Counted from the first letter of the stretch, positions 21,821 to 35,983 are shown. The stretch is 64,000 nucleotides of DNA from Gadus chalcogrammus (GCF_026213295.1 NC_079413.1:20529709-20593708); one strand, 5' to 3'. A program made the numbers and translations. Notes: generated by a model from the letters alone, not told the origin.

Positions 21821-23600
21821 GGGCCCTTCACAACTTCTGGCGGTGAATTATATTTGATAATTCACCGTTGCCAAGTATAATTGACCGCTGTCAAGGTAAA
21901 CAAAGGCTTTTTTGCCTCTAATGGCGAGACCTTTTTTCTTTTTGGCCTTTTTTGGGTGGGCTCAAGCTCACCCAAAACTTGCCTTAGCCCACCCTATCAT
22001 TTCGTCCTCAAATCTAATATTCTACCTTTTTTTTTTACACAAGCAATGAGAGAATAGCTGCTGTACACTAATGAACAGGCACAAATGGGCTAGTGAAATC
22101 GAGCGCAACCTTCCTGCAGGAATCTCTAACCTCTGATTGGTGGGTGGGCGTCTCCTGTTTGACAAAACCAAAAAGGCAGCACGAGCACACTTAAGCTAGT
22201 TTCTGCTGTTTTGTCTGTCAAAAAGGCTTGCTAGTCTTTATCAGAAAATCCACGATTACCAACTGTGTTATAACATGACCAGCTAATAATAATAATAATA
22301 ATTTTAAAACCTTGACATAATCTGTCAAATGACTATTAAATGACAGTTGACCACAAGGCGATTCTAACTATGCCGCCTCTTGAATTGTTTCATTTTTTAG
22401 TCGGCAGGGGCTAGTAATTCTGCGTAACATGATAAGCATGATAAGGTGCAAGGAGCAGAAAAAGTTGACATGGGTGTTAATTTTCAGTTGAAAAAAGACG
22501 CTGGCATTATTTTATCAGCTGAGGGCGTATTCATTGCCATAACAACTGAGCTAATCAACAAGTACCACATGTTCTAATACTATGAGGCTCATGAAAACGC
22601 CCTCAGCTTATAAAATTGATTTATTTTAATAAGTTACTTATTTTAATTTAAATAAACATAATACCAAGGGTCAGAAGTTTTACAAGAATTTTGATCGTAC
22701 AAAGTCATGACAGAGGGACTTGGTGTCTTTATTCATGCTTGAAAGAAGAACATATATTATTTTTTTTGAAAGGGAATAAGCTGATGAAGCTGACAAATTC
22801 AGCAAATTCAACTGTGCACTCCAGGCTATGCCGACTGTTCTCACAGCCTACACCCTTGCCCTAACTTTAGGAGCTTCCACAGCAATGTGTGAAAACTCAT
22901 TTTCCACGTTGAAAAACGTCTCCTCAGAGCATCGGCGCGGTATGCTGCACAGACGCAAGGCCCAGCTGATTCAGCTTGCTTTTGAAAAGGACCTAACTCA
23001 CAAGTTTACGTCTGAGTGGAAGGATATGTTGATGAAGAGGTTATAATGCAATGCTCAGCACTTTACATATTTGTACTACTATTTTAAGGCATACTATTTT
23101 TTTACTATTTTTTTTTTTAGGCATACAATGGCACTAAGTTAACGGTATAGTGTATGACATGAATGTAGTGAGTGAAAGAAATGTTGAATGTATTTTCTTT
23201 CTTTATTTATTATTTATTATGTTACCTTTTTAAATGAGACCAGTACGTGAGTGCACTGAATTTCGTTCTACTTCTGTCCAATGACAAATAAATATATCCT
23301 ATCCTATCCTAATGGCAATGCATATCTCTCTGTTAACTGCTTTTACACCTAATATGTTGCATAGTCCAGTGTTTTATGGATATATATTCATAGCATTGCT
23401 TCTATGTAATGTATTGCTTTAAATGATGAGGAATGATGTGATGTTGTAGGCTATAGCTATAGGGTCATATTGCTGTTGGTTATGTTTAACGTGATGATTA
23501 TGTGCTGCGCGAATAGAGAAAATATACATACTCTAGGCTAATAATAATTGTGGCCCCCTATGCATTTGATATGCCCCCCTTAAGAGTCAGGTCTGGCGAC
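21821..23600 (+). mobile_element. hAT-like element, arm 1 of a large inverted repeat
   Basis: This segment is repeated in reverse at 26829-28237 continued at 35984-36355, with only small differences. It carries the tail of a hAT transposase and AT-rich flanks. It is uninterrupted here, so it serves as the reference for what was inserted in the other arm. Confidence 0.8.
22828..23046 (+). pseudogene. hAT transposase C-terminal dimerisation fragment
   Basis: The fragment holds ASTAMCENSFSTLKNVSSEH and HRRKAQLIQLAFEKDL, the hATC dimerisation motif (E.SFS.L..I...R..M) near the end of hAT-type proteins related to ZMYM/P52rIPK-like fish proteins. Upstream residues around DKFSKFNCALQ fit the same protein. 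The N-terminus and catalytic core are absent. Confidence 0.75.
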
Positions 23601-23605
23601 GGGTC

Positions 23606-24880
23606 TGGCTTTGAATGGCTGAAGTACATGAACTGCGACATGCCGCCGGTTGCCGCGAGGCACTGTCATGCCAAATTTGTACCGGCTGCCAAATTTGTAC
23701 CGGGCACGTCAACAGTTGTCCGTTGCCAGGCAACGGACAACTGATTACGTAAGGGTTGTCCGTTGCCGGGCAGGTTTCAAAAAACATTCGCGCTCATGTT
23801 GCCAAAGACACAATAACATAATACAGATAACGGATCGCTAGATAACACTTGTTTTTACTTTATATTTGTATTGTATTTAATTGTTTAATCAAATTTAGCT
23901 AGTAAACTGAGTGTTTAAAGCGGGTTTCAAAAAACATTCGCGCTCATGTTGCCAAAGACGAAATAACATAATACAGAAAACGGATCGCTAGATAACACTT
24001 GTTTTTACTTTATATTTGTATTGTATTTAATTGTTTAATCAGATTTAGCAAGTAAACTGAGTGTTTAAAGCAGGTCAAGGACGAAATAGCACAATACAGA
24101 TAACGGACAAGTGCGAATGAACAAGCTTGAAGGTTCGCGGATGTTCGTGAACCTTACACGTCATTCGACGCGATCGTCCGTTGCCAGGCAACGGACGACG
24201 CAATCATCTGTTGCCAGGCAGGTTTGGAATGGATTACGTATGGATGACGCGCCCGGTACAAATTTGGCAGCCGGTACAAATTTGGCATGACAGCACCATC
24301 GCCCGGCAGCGGGCAGCCGGCACGGTTCAGTCGACTTCAGGTTGATGTGAAAGTGGAAGAACCAGAGACGTCGCAGAACCCGACAAAGTCGTTTGTGATT
24401 CATAATATCGTCTGGAGGCGCACACAGCTTGTGGCCGTGATAATATGTATTAAATGATATAGATTTCTATGTATTATATGATATTATTTAGATATAGAGC
24501 TCCAGGACTGTAACGCAAGTGTTGTACACTTCCTTGTTATTTGGATAACCGTTCTGCTTTTGGTGTTATGGCGCATAACACGTCGGACTCTCGTCTCTGG
24601 TATTAACGAGACTTGTATTGGGGGTTATCTCAGCCAAGGTTGAGAATGAATTGGGGGGAAGGAACTTTGGCTTTGACTCCCTCAAGAACATGAACCACGA
24701 CATGGAGGAGAAAGGGATTGTTGGCGGCGAATGTCTCCAGCTTGAGACCCGCTGAGGGACCACCACCGGAGGCGGAGGTGCCTAAGCGCTGCCCAGCAAC
24801 GGACCACCTTCTCCTCCTTGTCGCGGTTCAGTCTACTTCACATTGATGAGGACGTTGAAGAACCAGGAACGTCTACTTCA
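23606..24880. repeat. Second and third monomers of the TTAA-type repeat
   Basis: GGCTTTGAATGGCTGAAGTA at about 23606 matches DNA flanking the DIRS element but without DIRS. A related monomer follows at about 24500-24880 (GGGGTTATCTCAGCCAAGGT and onward). No gene is recognised. Confidence 0.65.
23664..24292. mobile_element. Palindromic element, 629 bp, 4-bp target duplication (GCAC)
   Basis: The left end TGTCATGCCAAATTTGTACC is inverted at the right end, and GCAC flanks both sides (23660-23663 and 24293-24296). The same host repeat at 21685 reads GCGAGGCACCATC without the insert. Interior sequences such as AACACTTGTTTTTACTTTAT are shared with the element at 13460-14208. Confidence 0.82.
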
Positions 24881-24899
24881 TTAACCCTTGCCTAACGTA

Positions 24900-25115
24900 A
24901 CAGTGTTGAAAGTACAAGAATTTGAATTGACCTAAATGTGCTGGAAACAACCAAAACATAAGCTATTTATTGAAATAAATGATGATTGCGGGAACTTGGT
25001 GTTGCGGGATTAATACTGAATCAGTAAAAATATGAGTGAAGGCACACTCGTAGGCTTTGGTGGTTGGAAAATAACGGTGTTGAGGATCATCTGATTCTAA
25101 TAGTCCTCCTGCCAA
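24900..25115 (+). repeat. plaat upstream block
   Basis: GAAAGTACAAGAATTTGAAT and following also occurs at 39235-39420, and inverted at 14216-14400 and 38980-39000. It may contain plaat promoter DNA; no core promoter motif was identified. Confidence 0.6.
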
Positions 25116-25574
25116 AAACTCTCCCCTCCACTTTCAAAGCTATGTGCTTCCTGTGACGACTCATAATGAAACCGAAAGGTTTTTTTACACAGATATATAT
25201 TTGCTCTTTGGATCAAGCAGATCACTGACTTAAGGCACTTCCTCGGACAAGCCTAGAGGTAGGATACATTTTTTTTAAATATGTAGTCCTACAATCTAAG
25301 TTCAGATATAGGATGATGTTTGTGATGTTCTTTCAAAGAAATAAGATCAAAATTCAACTGTCATCTGGTAGCTTGATTAAAACACCTCGATGTGTAGGCC
25401 TAGTCGTCACAGCTGGCCTATTGAAGGCTAAGACACCATTTAAATAGCCTAAAATGTGATTTGCTATTGGCTAATGTTCGTGATTATTATGATAACCTCA
25501 TTTTAATATTCAACCCTCTATGATTTCTGTTGTTAATTCCTAAGTACATTTTTTAAAGGAAAATTTGCATCAAG

Positions 25575-26812
<1,238 letters not shown>

Positions 26813-26828
26813 GAGTATATGCAGACGC

Positions 26829-28237
26829 GTCGCCAGACCTGACTCTTAAGGGGGGCATATCAAATGCATAGGGGAGCACAATTATTATTAGCCTAGAGTA
26901 TGTATATTTCCTCTATTCGCGCAGCACATAATCATCACGTTAAACATAACCAACAGCAATATGACCCTATAGCTATAGCCTACAACATCACATCATTCCT
27001 CATCATTTAAAGCAATACATTACATAGAAGCAATGCTATGAATATATATCCATAAAACACTGGACTATAGGCTACAACATATTAGGTGTAAAAGCAGTTA
27101 ACAGAGATATGCATTGCCATTAGGATAGGATAGGATATATTTATTTGTCATTGGACAGAAGTACAACGAAATTCAGTGCACTCACGTACTGGTCTCATTT
27201 AAAAAGGTAACATAATAAATAATAAATAAAGAAAGAAAATACATTCAACATTTCTTTCACTCACTTCATGTCGTCATACACTATACCGTTAACTTAGTGC
27301 CATTGTATGCCTAAAAAAAATATATAGTAAAAAAATAGTATGCCTTAAAATAGTAGTACAAATATGTAAAGTGCTGAGCATTGCATTAGAACCTCCTCAT
27401 CAACATATCCTTCCACTCAGACGTAAACTTGTGAGTTAGGTCCTTTTCAAAAGCAAGCTGAATCAGCTGGGCCTTGCGTCTGTGCAGCATACCGCGCCGA
27501 TGCTCTGAGGAGACGTTTTTCAACGTGGAAAATGAGTTTTCACACATTGCTGTGGAAGCTCCTAAAGTTAGGGCAAGGGTGTAGGCTGTGAGAACAGTCG
27601 GCATAGCCTGGAGTGCACAGTTGAATTTGCTGAATTTGTCAGCTTCATCAGCTTATTCCCTTTCAAAAAAAATAATATATGTTCTTCTTTCAAGCATGAA
27701 TAAAGACACCAAGTCCCTCTGTCATGACTTTGTACGATCAAAATTCTTGTAAAACTTCTGACCCTTGGTATTATGTTTATTTAAATTAAAATAAGTAACT
27801 TATTAAAATAAATCAATTTTATAAGCTGAGGGCGTTTTCATGAGCCTCATAGTATTAGAACATGTGGTACTTGTTGATTAGCTCAGTTGTTATTGCAATG
27901 AATACGCCCTCAGCTGATAAAATAATGCCAGCGTCTTTTTTCAACTGAAAATTAACACCCATGTCAACTTTTTCTGCTCCTTGCACCTTATCATGCTTAT
28001 CATGTTACACAGAATTACTAGCCCCTGCCGACTAAAAAATGAAACAATTCAAGAGGCGGCATAGTTAGAATCGCCTTGTGGTCAACTGTCATTTAATAGT
28101 CATCTGAAAGATTATGTCAAGGTTTTAAAATGATTATTATTATTATTAGCTGGTCATGTTATAACACAGCTAGTAATCGTGGATTTTCTGATAAAGACTA
28201 GCAAGCCTTTTTGACAGACAAAACAGCAGAAACTAGC
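26829..28237 (-). mobile_element. hAT-like element, arm 2 (first part)
   Basis: Reverse complement of about 22196-23600. It stops at CTAGCCTAA, where a TTAA-type element interrupts it; the rest of the arm resumes at 35984. Confidence 0.8.
27386..27604 (-). pseudogene. hAT transposase C-terminal fragment, inverted copy
   Basis: Nearly identical to the fragment at 22828-23046 (it ends DMLMRRF rather than DMLMKRL). It retains MCENSFSTLKNVSSEHRRGM but no catalytic core. Confidence 0.75.
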
Positions 28238-28499
28238 CTAAAGGTGCGAACACACCAAGCGCGTACCTCGCGTACCATGTACGCGCGTAACGCACCTAAA
28301 ATGTTGCTTGACCATTTTGTGTCAAAAATGGTCAGATACGCGCGTACGCATACGCGCGTAGATGAGACCGCCCAAACCCTCCCCCCCCCCCCCCAGCCTG
28401 TGGCTGCGCTGGATTTAGGAGTCCGAGGAAGGAAACCCAAACGCCGCTGTGTTTGGGTAGATGATAGAGCTTGGATCGGGTTAGATTAAATAATCTCGG

Positions 28500-29220
28500 A
28501 TATAAATAACAATAATCTGGTTAAATAACTTCACATGGTGTGTCTGGTGTGTTTCCAGCATTCGTAGTGTTGATCAGCAGATATATAGTCCGCCAAGACG
28601 TTGAGGTTGCTTAGCAATCAGAGACTCTGGCCATGCAAGTGAACGGAGCGTTCACTCTTCGTCATAACTATCAAACCAAACATCCTTCACATTCACCGAG
28701 CGAACATTATGAAAGTAAAATGCACATTTCTCGCTAGAAATGTTTCCATAAACGCATTTAATGGCGTAACTATGTTACTATTTCCACCCAGAATAAAGAA
28801 AGTTGCCGGCCGTGGCTGCCATGGACATGGCTGCGCTGGAGTCCGAGGTAGGAAACCCAAACGCCGTGGTGTTTGGGTGATAGAGTTTAGATCGGATGAG
28901 ATTAAATAATATCGGATATAAATAACAATAATCTGGTTAAATAACTTCACATGGTGTGTCTGGTGTGTTTCCAGCATTCGTAGTGTTGATCAGCAGATAT
29001 ATAGTCCGCCAAGACGTTGAGGTTGCTTAGTAACCAGAGACTCTGTCCATGCAAGTGAACGGAGCGTTCCCTCTTCGTCATAACTATCAAACCAAACATC
29101 CTTCACATTCACCGAGCGAACATTATGAAAGTAAAATGCACATTTCTCGCTAAAAATGTTTCCATAAAAGCATTTAATGGCGTAACTATGTTACTATTTC
29201 CACACAGAATAAAGAAAGAT
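28500..29220. repeat. Tandem unit of about 420 bp in TTAA element I (2 copies)
   Basis: Each unit runs from TTCACATGGTGTGTCTGGTG through CATTATGAAAGTAAAATGCA to GGATATAAATAACAATAATC. A short open frame MKVKCTFLARNVSINAFNGV recurs in every unit but has no recognised domain. Confidence 0.8.
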
Positions 29221-29340
29221 GTCGGCCGTATGCTTCTGTCCAAGCTCACTACTCTCTGCCAGTGACGTCGGGTCAAGCTCAACGCTGATTGGCTATTGCG
29301 GCGCGTATGAGCGTAAAAAGTCAAGTACCCCTGACTGCAG

Positions 29341-29495
29341 CCCGCAGACGGAGCCCACATGGAGGGGGCGGGCACTCAGTCCACATGGAGGGGGCCGGCC
29401 CTCCGCCCACATGGAGGGGGCCGGCCCTCCGCCCACATGGAGGGGGCCGGCACTCAGTCCACATGGAGGGGGCGGGCACTCCGACCACATTGACG
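29341..29495. repeat. 26-bp subterminal minisatellite (left)
   Basis: About five units of CCACATGGAGGGGGCGGGCA plus CTCAGT or a GGCCCTCCGC variant. The same array appears inverted at 33895-34035 and at 46505-46625. Confidence 0.9.
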
Positions 29496-29996
29496 ATTGA
29501 GCAGATTTCCGCTGCTCTTGTTAATGCAAGAGTAAACGGTAATACTATGTTAAGCTAGCGGGAGCCCATGCTGTTAATTAATTTCTTGCTGCGTGCCATG
29601 GAACTATTATAAAGTTAAGCATAGCCTAAACGACTTGCAAATACATTTTCTCTTGTTTATTTTTTTTTCGCTTAGCTGTTCCACTCATGGACCTATTAAC
29701 CCTTATAAGGTGTTCGGGACCCGTTTTCAGTTTTTAGCTTTATAAAAGCTAAAAACTTTAGCTTTTATAAAGCTAAAGTTTTTAGTTCATTGGCCAAAGC
29801 CAATGAACTAAGATTCATTGGCTTTGGCTCATTTTCTTTGAGGAACATAAATCAGAAAACATTTTCAATGACCCCCCCCCCAGTATACCCCCCCATCACA
29901 TTTATATTACACACAGGGTGTTCGGGTCCAGTGGACCCGGAGCTAGTTTTAAGTGTGGAAATCATAGGTTCTGTGCACCCTCATTTTCCCTTCTTC

Positions 29997-30127
<131 letters not shown>

Positions 30128-30316
30128 GTGAAGCAGGTGAATGGGCCCACAGTGTGCACCCACTGTTCCCGCACAAGGTTGCAAAATTGAAGCACCCAAC
30201 ACTATCTACACCCATATTCCCACACATTTCACCCTCTGTCTTGCGGGAACCAAGCTTGGGGACCTGAAACTATAAAAAAGCTCTGTCAGCGTGGTTCCAT
30301 ACCACAACTGATCAAG

Positions 30317-30829
30317 ATGGCAAAGCGATTCTCTGTTCAGACTGCCTTACAGTTGATATTTGAAGAGACAGAGGGTTTTGATGGTGATGCAGAGGAAATA
30401 GTTTCGGAAAGTGAGGATAACATTTCAGAGTCTGACACCGAGTTTGAAGAGGAGGATGAGCATCAGCCAGCCCCGAAACGTAAAAGAGCCTCAGGACTAG
30501 CCCTTCAGCAGGCAGGACCAGCCCGCAAGCAGCCAGCCCCAGGACCATCCCGCGAGCAGCCAGCCCCAGGACCAGCCCGCAAGCAGCCAGCCCCAGGACC
30601 ATCCCGTGAGCAGTCAGGACCAACCCGCAAGCAGCCAGCCCCAGGACCAACCCGCAAGCAGCCAGCCCCAGGAACAACCCGCAAGCAGCCAGCCCCAAGA
30701 ACAACCCGCAAGCAGCCAGCCCCAGGAACAACCCGCAAGCAGCCAGCCCCAGGAACAACCCGCAAGCAGCCAGATGTAGGACCAGCCCGTCAGCCAAAAA
30801 GAAACACTGTGAAGTGTGTGGACCCATGA
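30317..30829 (+). CDS. piggyBac-derived protein: N-terminus plus 9-residue repeats
   Basis: The frame begins MAKRFSVQTALQLIFEETEG with an acidic stretch (SESEDNISESDTEFEEEDE), as in piggyBac transposase N-termini. It continues into about ten repeats of PGPTRKQPA encoded by a 27-bp unit. It stops at 30827, while a neighbouring frame continues with CEVCGPMMDRK and YICNTHTVRLCPSC (30810-30920), the Cys-rich DNA-binding domain from the transposase C-terminus. So the tail is one frameshift away in this copy. No catalytic Asp residues are present, so it cannot transpose by itself; a DNA-binding or repressor role is speculative. Confidence 0.7.
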   Translation: MAKRFSVQTALQLIFEETEGFDGDAEEIVSESEDNISESDTEFEEEDEHQPAPKRKRASGLALQQAGPARKQPAPGPSREQPAPGPARKQPAPGPSREQSGPTRKQPAPGPTRKQPAPGTTRKQPAPRTTRKQPAPGTTRKQPAPGTTRKQPDVGPARQPKRNTVKCVDP

Positions 30830-31960
30830 TGGACAGAAAAACACAATATACATGGAACCAGTGCAAAAAATACATATGCAATACACACACAGTGAGACTC
30901 TGCCCCTCATGTGTGGTATAGTCTGATATACGTATAATGGCAGAGTTCAAAGGCTTTAATGTGTTGTTCAGACAGATGTTATTGAGTATGTTTCCATTTC
31001 TAATGATGTTGATTATTTCCAAGTTATCCCTGTTTTATGAGGCATTTCCTTCTTTTGTTGCATTTTAATACAAAAAGAAACAAAAACGAGTGGCACCTCT
31101 ATTCATAAATGTGATTTAACAAAGGTAAAGTGAACAAATTTAACATATGTGTTGTTTATATTACTTGCAATTGGGATGAAGTAACCATCTGGTGAGTATT
31201 TAAAAAAAAAAGCTTGATTATGTTGAATTAAAAGGCAATGGGTCCACCAGACCCAGCAGCACCTCCTGTGTGACAAAAAAACGAACACCCTATGAAGGTT
31301 AAGGTTCCACTTAAGAGTTCACGTTACAACCGTTCGCCGTTGCTCCATGTTTAAATCACAGTGCATTGTTCGTGAACCCGTTCACTAACTGAAATAGTGC
31401 CCCCTAGTGATCTTTTTTTTTTTTACTCAGTATTAATAGCCCTACTATTGCTGTTTTCGCTTCAATTTTTGTATTTCTCTACTCATTGCTTCGACAATGC
31501 AACATTAAAAGTTACTAACAGCGACTTCACAGAAGCTCTGGTTTACGGCCCCCCACCGCCCTTGGGCCCCTGGGCATGTGCCCGGTGTGCCCGTGCGGTA
31601 ATCCACCCTTGCCTGTAAACAATGCAACGTGTGCGAACTCCTGTACCCGTCTGTCTGTGAGAGTTACAGGCCCAGTAAGAGCCAAAATAAGATTTGGGGA
31701 ACTATGAAGACTGGGACCCAAAGGTATGACCTTAACAGATGTAATGTGAGGAATAACGAAGTGACCACATCTAAGGGCAAAAATGTACCTCAATAGACAT
31801 AATGAAAAGCTACATGTGTGAAGCACATTAAGTTACACCAATCACAGGAGCACTAACAACAGCCTTTTTATTCAACAAAACAATTAAAAAATAACAACTA
31901 CAAAAAATAGATTGTAAACTATCAACATAAAAGATAAATCAGAGTTGTGTGGCGCAGGCG

Positions 31961-33007
31961 TCACGGGGAGGGGGACGGGGGACAGGGAGGGGGAGAGGTG
32001 TTTGACTCAAAAGAGGCAAACACCTTCAGGTTTCTCCTGTCCATCATCTCCACACAGAACAGTTCATAGTCAGTATGTAATCTGAATGAGAATTGGAATG
32101 GTTTCCACGTTTCTTCCTCATCCCCGCCGTCATGGGATTTGCGCTGTGTTGATGCTGCCATCTGCTCCCAACCTTCCATCCCAATGACCTCTGGGAGAGA
32201 AACGCTGTCCTTGAAGGACTGTAACTGGCACCATGCTGCTGCCTTAATTGTGTCCTTCAGGACAACATCATCTTCCTTGAAGAAGAAAGAAACAATTATC
32301 TGTGTCTGTACTTGACACCCTACTCTCCCAAAACCACAAAATGGTATGCAAACAAAGGCTACTACTACTGATGAGTTTTCAGTGATAAAAAACACTATTC
32401 AACTAGTCATCAGACTATTTCATCTGGCTATACATACAACCTCCAGCATTACACACATATTACATACCAGGTTCCCAGGTTCCAGTTCCTGGTCTTCAGT
32501 TTTGTCTGGAAATAAAACAGATTGTTGTCTGTAATGTTGAGTAGGCTAATACAATGGAATACTAAAAGTAGGCCCTAGTATGCAATAGATCAGCCATGGA
32601 GTAGGCTATAACTTGTATATTGATGGAGATATGTGTACAACTTAATTTGGAAGTAGAAGCCTAATAGAATCAATCGTATCTCACAAATACTCTGAATATG
32701 TGTAGGCCTACATGGATTCACCTGGATTAACAGTCTATACATTACCTGATCCTTCAGAGCTGGATGCTGTTGGAGCAACTCTAGCCCTTTTTGTGCAGAG
32801 ATCTTTATCCTGAAATGTATTAGTGGTGGGAGGGTGGTAAGACTATAGTCTTTCACAATTGCTCTAAGACAACATCACACATTACAGTATATGACACGTA
32901 CCCGTAGCTTTTTTTCCTCCCGTCTTCTCTTCCTGCTTCCTGAAAGCTCCTCTGCAGACCTTGGTGAGTAAATGGCATACATTACATACATACAAATATA
33001 TAATAAC

Positions 33008-33045
<38 letters not shown>

Positions 33046-33777
33046 TTAAGAAAATGTACCTCTGTATTTAACCGAGGCATGGCATTTAATGTGATAGTCG
33101 ATAACACATTTTGACCCTTTGTATCTGCAGAAGGGGCAGTGATGAAGACCGCTGCTGTCCAGCTGTATTTCAGGGCTCTCGCCATCCACAATTACACTGA
33201 CGTGTCTCTAAAAGTCAAAGAAAACCAGTATAAACAGAAAAGCAGTTTTCTACAAAAAAACATTGCAGCGTTTCGGTTTTCTATTTTTCGGCTGCTTTGT
33301 ATAAGATGGCTTGTGCATATACACAATGTAATTAGACTAAAATAATATTGATATTCGATTTCTGTGGACTCTTATGAACATTTCAAGACCCAACATGAAG
33401 TATCAACTCATTGCTAAGGATATGTAAGAATGCACCAAGGGTGGGGGAGTTTGAGGGGGGCTATTTTGACCTAAGACACTAGGATATATTTGATCTATAT
33501 TCACTAAACATATTTATTCCACCGAATGGTTGACATTGGTTGACATTCCTGAGATTCTAAGCTTTCAAACGGTGTATGACATGACTATATCACTCAACCT
33601 TATGATGCTGAAAATTGACCTAGCATGTTGGGGGGAACATGCTAGGTGTAACTAAAACTTTCCCGTCGGTGGGATTTGACGATTAAGTAGTTAACAAGAC
33701 ATAATACACAATTGCATGAATATTACTAAATATATTAAGCATTTTGACAGTCTCACTTACTTGCATGTTTTAGGCAT
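31961..33777 (-). CDS. Unrecognised small zinc-finger protein, six exons, transposon-borne
   Basis: On the minus strand, exons 33761-33777, 33060-33205, 32902-32951, 32746-32809, 32468-32505 and 31961-32275 join in phase from ATG to TGA, giving 209 residues. All introns are GT-AG, and AATAAA follows about 90 bp after the stop (near 31868). Residues about 30-50 form a C2H2-like finger (HCPFCRYKGSKCVIDYHIKC). Next comes a basic segment (SGSRKRRREEKKLR), an acidic linker (KTEDQELEPG), and an exon with VVLKDTIKAAAWCQL, LPEVIGMEGWEQ and DYELFCVEMMDRRNLKVF that matches nothing I know, ending Pro-rich. Exon 2 uses the second of two adjacent AG dinucleotides. The role is unknown; DNA binding is inferred from the finger and basic segment. 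Confidence 0.62.
33000..33042. repeat. (AAT)n microsatellite
   Basis: Trinucleotide run of AAT lying just after the donor of the zinc-finger exon on the minus strand. Confidence 0.95.
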
Positions 33778-34273
33778 CACTCGCTCGGGCGGGCACACTC
33801 TAATTTCAGGTAATTACAGGTACATTTCAGCTAATTTCAGGTCAGAAACGGGATCAGAAATGCTGTTTGACCAGTCCTCTTAATGTGAACTGAGTGGCCG
33901 CCCCCTCGATGTGGCCTGAGTGCCCGCCCCCTCCATGTGGACTGAGTGCCCGCCCCCTCCATGTGGGCGGAGCGCCGGCCCCCTCCATGTGGACTGAGTG
34001 CCCGCCCCCTCCATGTGGGCTCCGTCTGCGGGCTGCAGTCAGGGGCTTCTCTAAAAAGTTCAATTTTTTGAACTCCTCGCGTACGCGCGTATATGTACGC
34101 GCGTATATGTACGCGCGTATATATACGCGCCTCATACGCCCCTAACGCGAGTAAAATGTTGCTTTACGCGTGTACGCGTCTCATACGCGCGTAAACCAAT
34201 GGTTCCCTATGGAAAAATTGCCAATTTTATACGCGTCGTACGCGAGTAACGCGCTTGGTGTGTTCGCACCTTT

Positions 34274-35983
34274 AAAGGTGCGAACACACCAAGCGCGTAC
34301 CTCGCGTACCATGTACGCGCGTAACGCACCTAAAATGTTGCTTGACCATTTTGTGTCAAAAATGGTCAGATACGCGCGTACGCATACGCGCGTAGATGAG
34401 ACCGCCCAACCCCCCCCCCCCCCAGCCTGTGGCTGCGCTGGATTTAGGAGTCCGAGGAAGGAAACCCAAACGCCGCTGTGTTTGGGTAGATGATAGAGCT
34501 TGGATCGGGTTAGATTAAATAATCTCGGATATAAATAACAATAATCTGGTTAAATAACTTCACATGGTGTGTCTGGTGTGTTTCCAGCATTCGTAGTGTT
34601 GATCAGCAGAGAAATAGTCCGCCAAGACGCTGAGGTTGCTTAGCAATCAGAGACTCTGTCCATGCAAGTGAACGGAGCGTTCACTCTTCGTCATAACTAT
34701 CAAACCAAACATCCTTCACATTCACCGAGCGAACATTATGAAAGTAAAATGCACATTTCTCGCTAGAAATGTTTCCATAAACGCATTTAATGGCGTAACT
34801 ATGTTACTATTTCCACCCAGAATAAAGAAAGTTGCCGGCCGTGGCTGCCATGGACATGGCTGCGCTGGAGTCCGAGGTAGGAAACCCAAACGCCGTCGCG
34901 TTTGGGTGATAGAGTTTAGATCGGATTAGATTAAATAATCTCGGATATAAATAACAATAATCTGGTTAAATAACTTCACATGGTGTGTCTGGTGTGTTTC
35001 CAGCATTCGTAGTGTTGATCAGCAGATATATAGTCCGCCAAGACGTTGAGGTTGCTTAGCAATCAGAGACTCTGGCCATGCAAGTTAACGGAGCGTTCAC
35101 TCTTCGTCATAACTATCAAACCAAACATCCTTCACATTCACCGAGCGAACATTATGAAAGTAAAATGCACATTTCTCGCTAGAAATGTTTCCATAAACGC
35201 ATTTAATGGCGTAACTATGTTACTATTTCCACCCAGAATAAAGAAAGTTGCCGGCCGTGGCTGCCATGGACATGGCTGCGCTGGAGTCCGAGGTAGGAAA
35301 CCCAAACGCCGTGGTGTTTGGGTGATAGAGTTTAGATCGGATTAGATTAAATAATATCGGATATAAATAACAATAATCTGGTTAAATAACTTCACATGGT
35401 GTGTCTGGTGTGTTTCCAGCATTCGTAGTGTTGATCAGCAGATATATAGTCCGCCAAGACGTTGAGGTTGCTTAGTAACCAGAGACTCTGTCCATGCAAG
35501 TGAACGGAGCGTTCCCTCTTCGTCATAACTATCAAACCAAACATCCTTCACATTCACCGAGCGAACATTATGAAAGTAAAATGCACATTTCTCGCTAAAA
35601 ATGTTTCCATAAAAGCATTTAATGGCGTAACTATGTTACTATTTCCACACAGAATAAAGAAAGATGTCGGCCGTATGCTTCTGTCCAAGCTCACTACTCT
35701 CTGCCAGTGACGTCGGGTCAAGCTCAACGCTGATTGGCTATTGCGGCGCGTATGAGCGTAAAAAGTTCAATTTTTTGAACTCCTCGCGTACGCGCGTATA
35801 TGTACGCGCGTATATGTACGCGCGTATATATACGCGCCTCATACGCCCCTAACGCGAGTAAAATGTTGCTTTACGCGTGTACGCGTCTCATACGCGCGTA
35901 AACCAATGGTTCCCTATGGAAAAATTGCCAATTTTATACGCGTCGTACGCGAGTAACGCGCTTGGTGTGTTCGCACCTTTAGT
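34274..35983. mobile_element. TTAA-type element II, head-to-tail with element I
   Basis: Element I ends and element II begins around a single TTAA (GTTCGCACCTTTAAAGGTGC, 34262-34281). Element II carries three of the 420-bp units and ends with the same GTACGCGCG-rich tail and TIR. It lacks the 4.7-kb insertion, so it records the empty site. Confidence 0.82.

Noticed and set aside
30312..31022. 236-residue minus-strand frame with LGLAACGLF repeats
   Set aside because: Antisense shadow of the 27-bp piggyBac repeat array; the plus-strand frame has the recognisable transposase ends.
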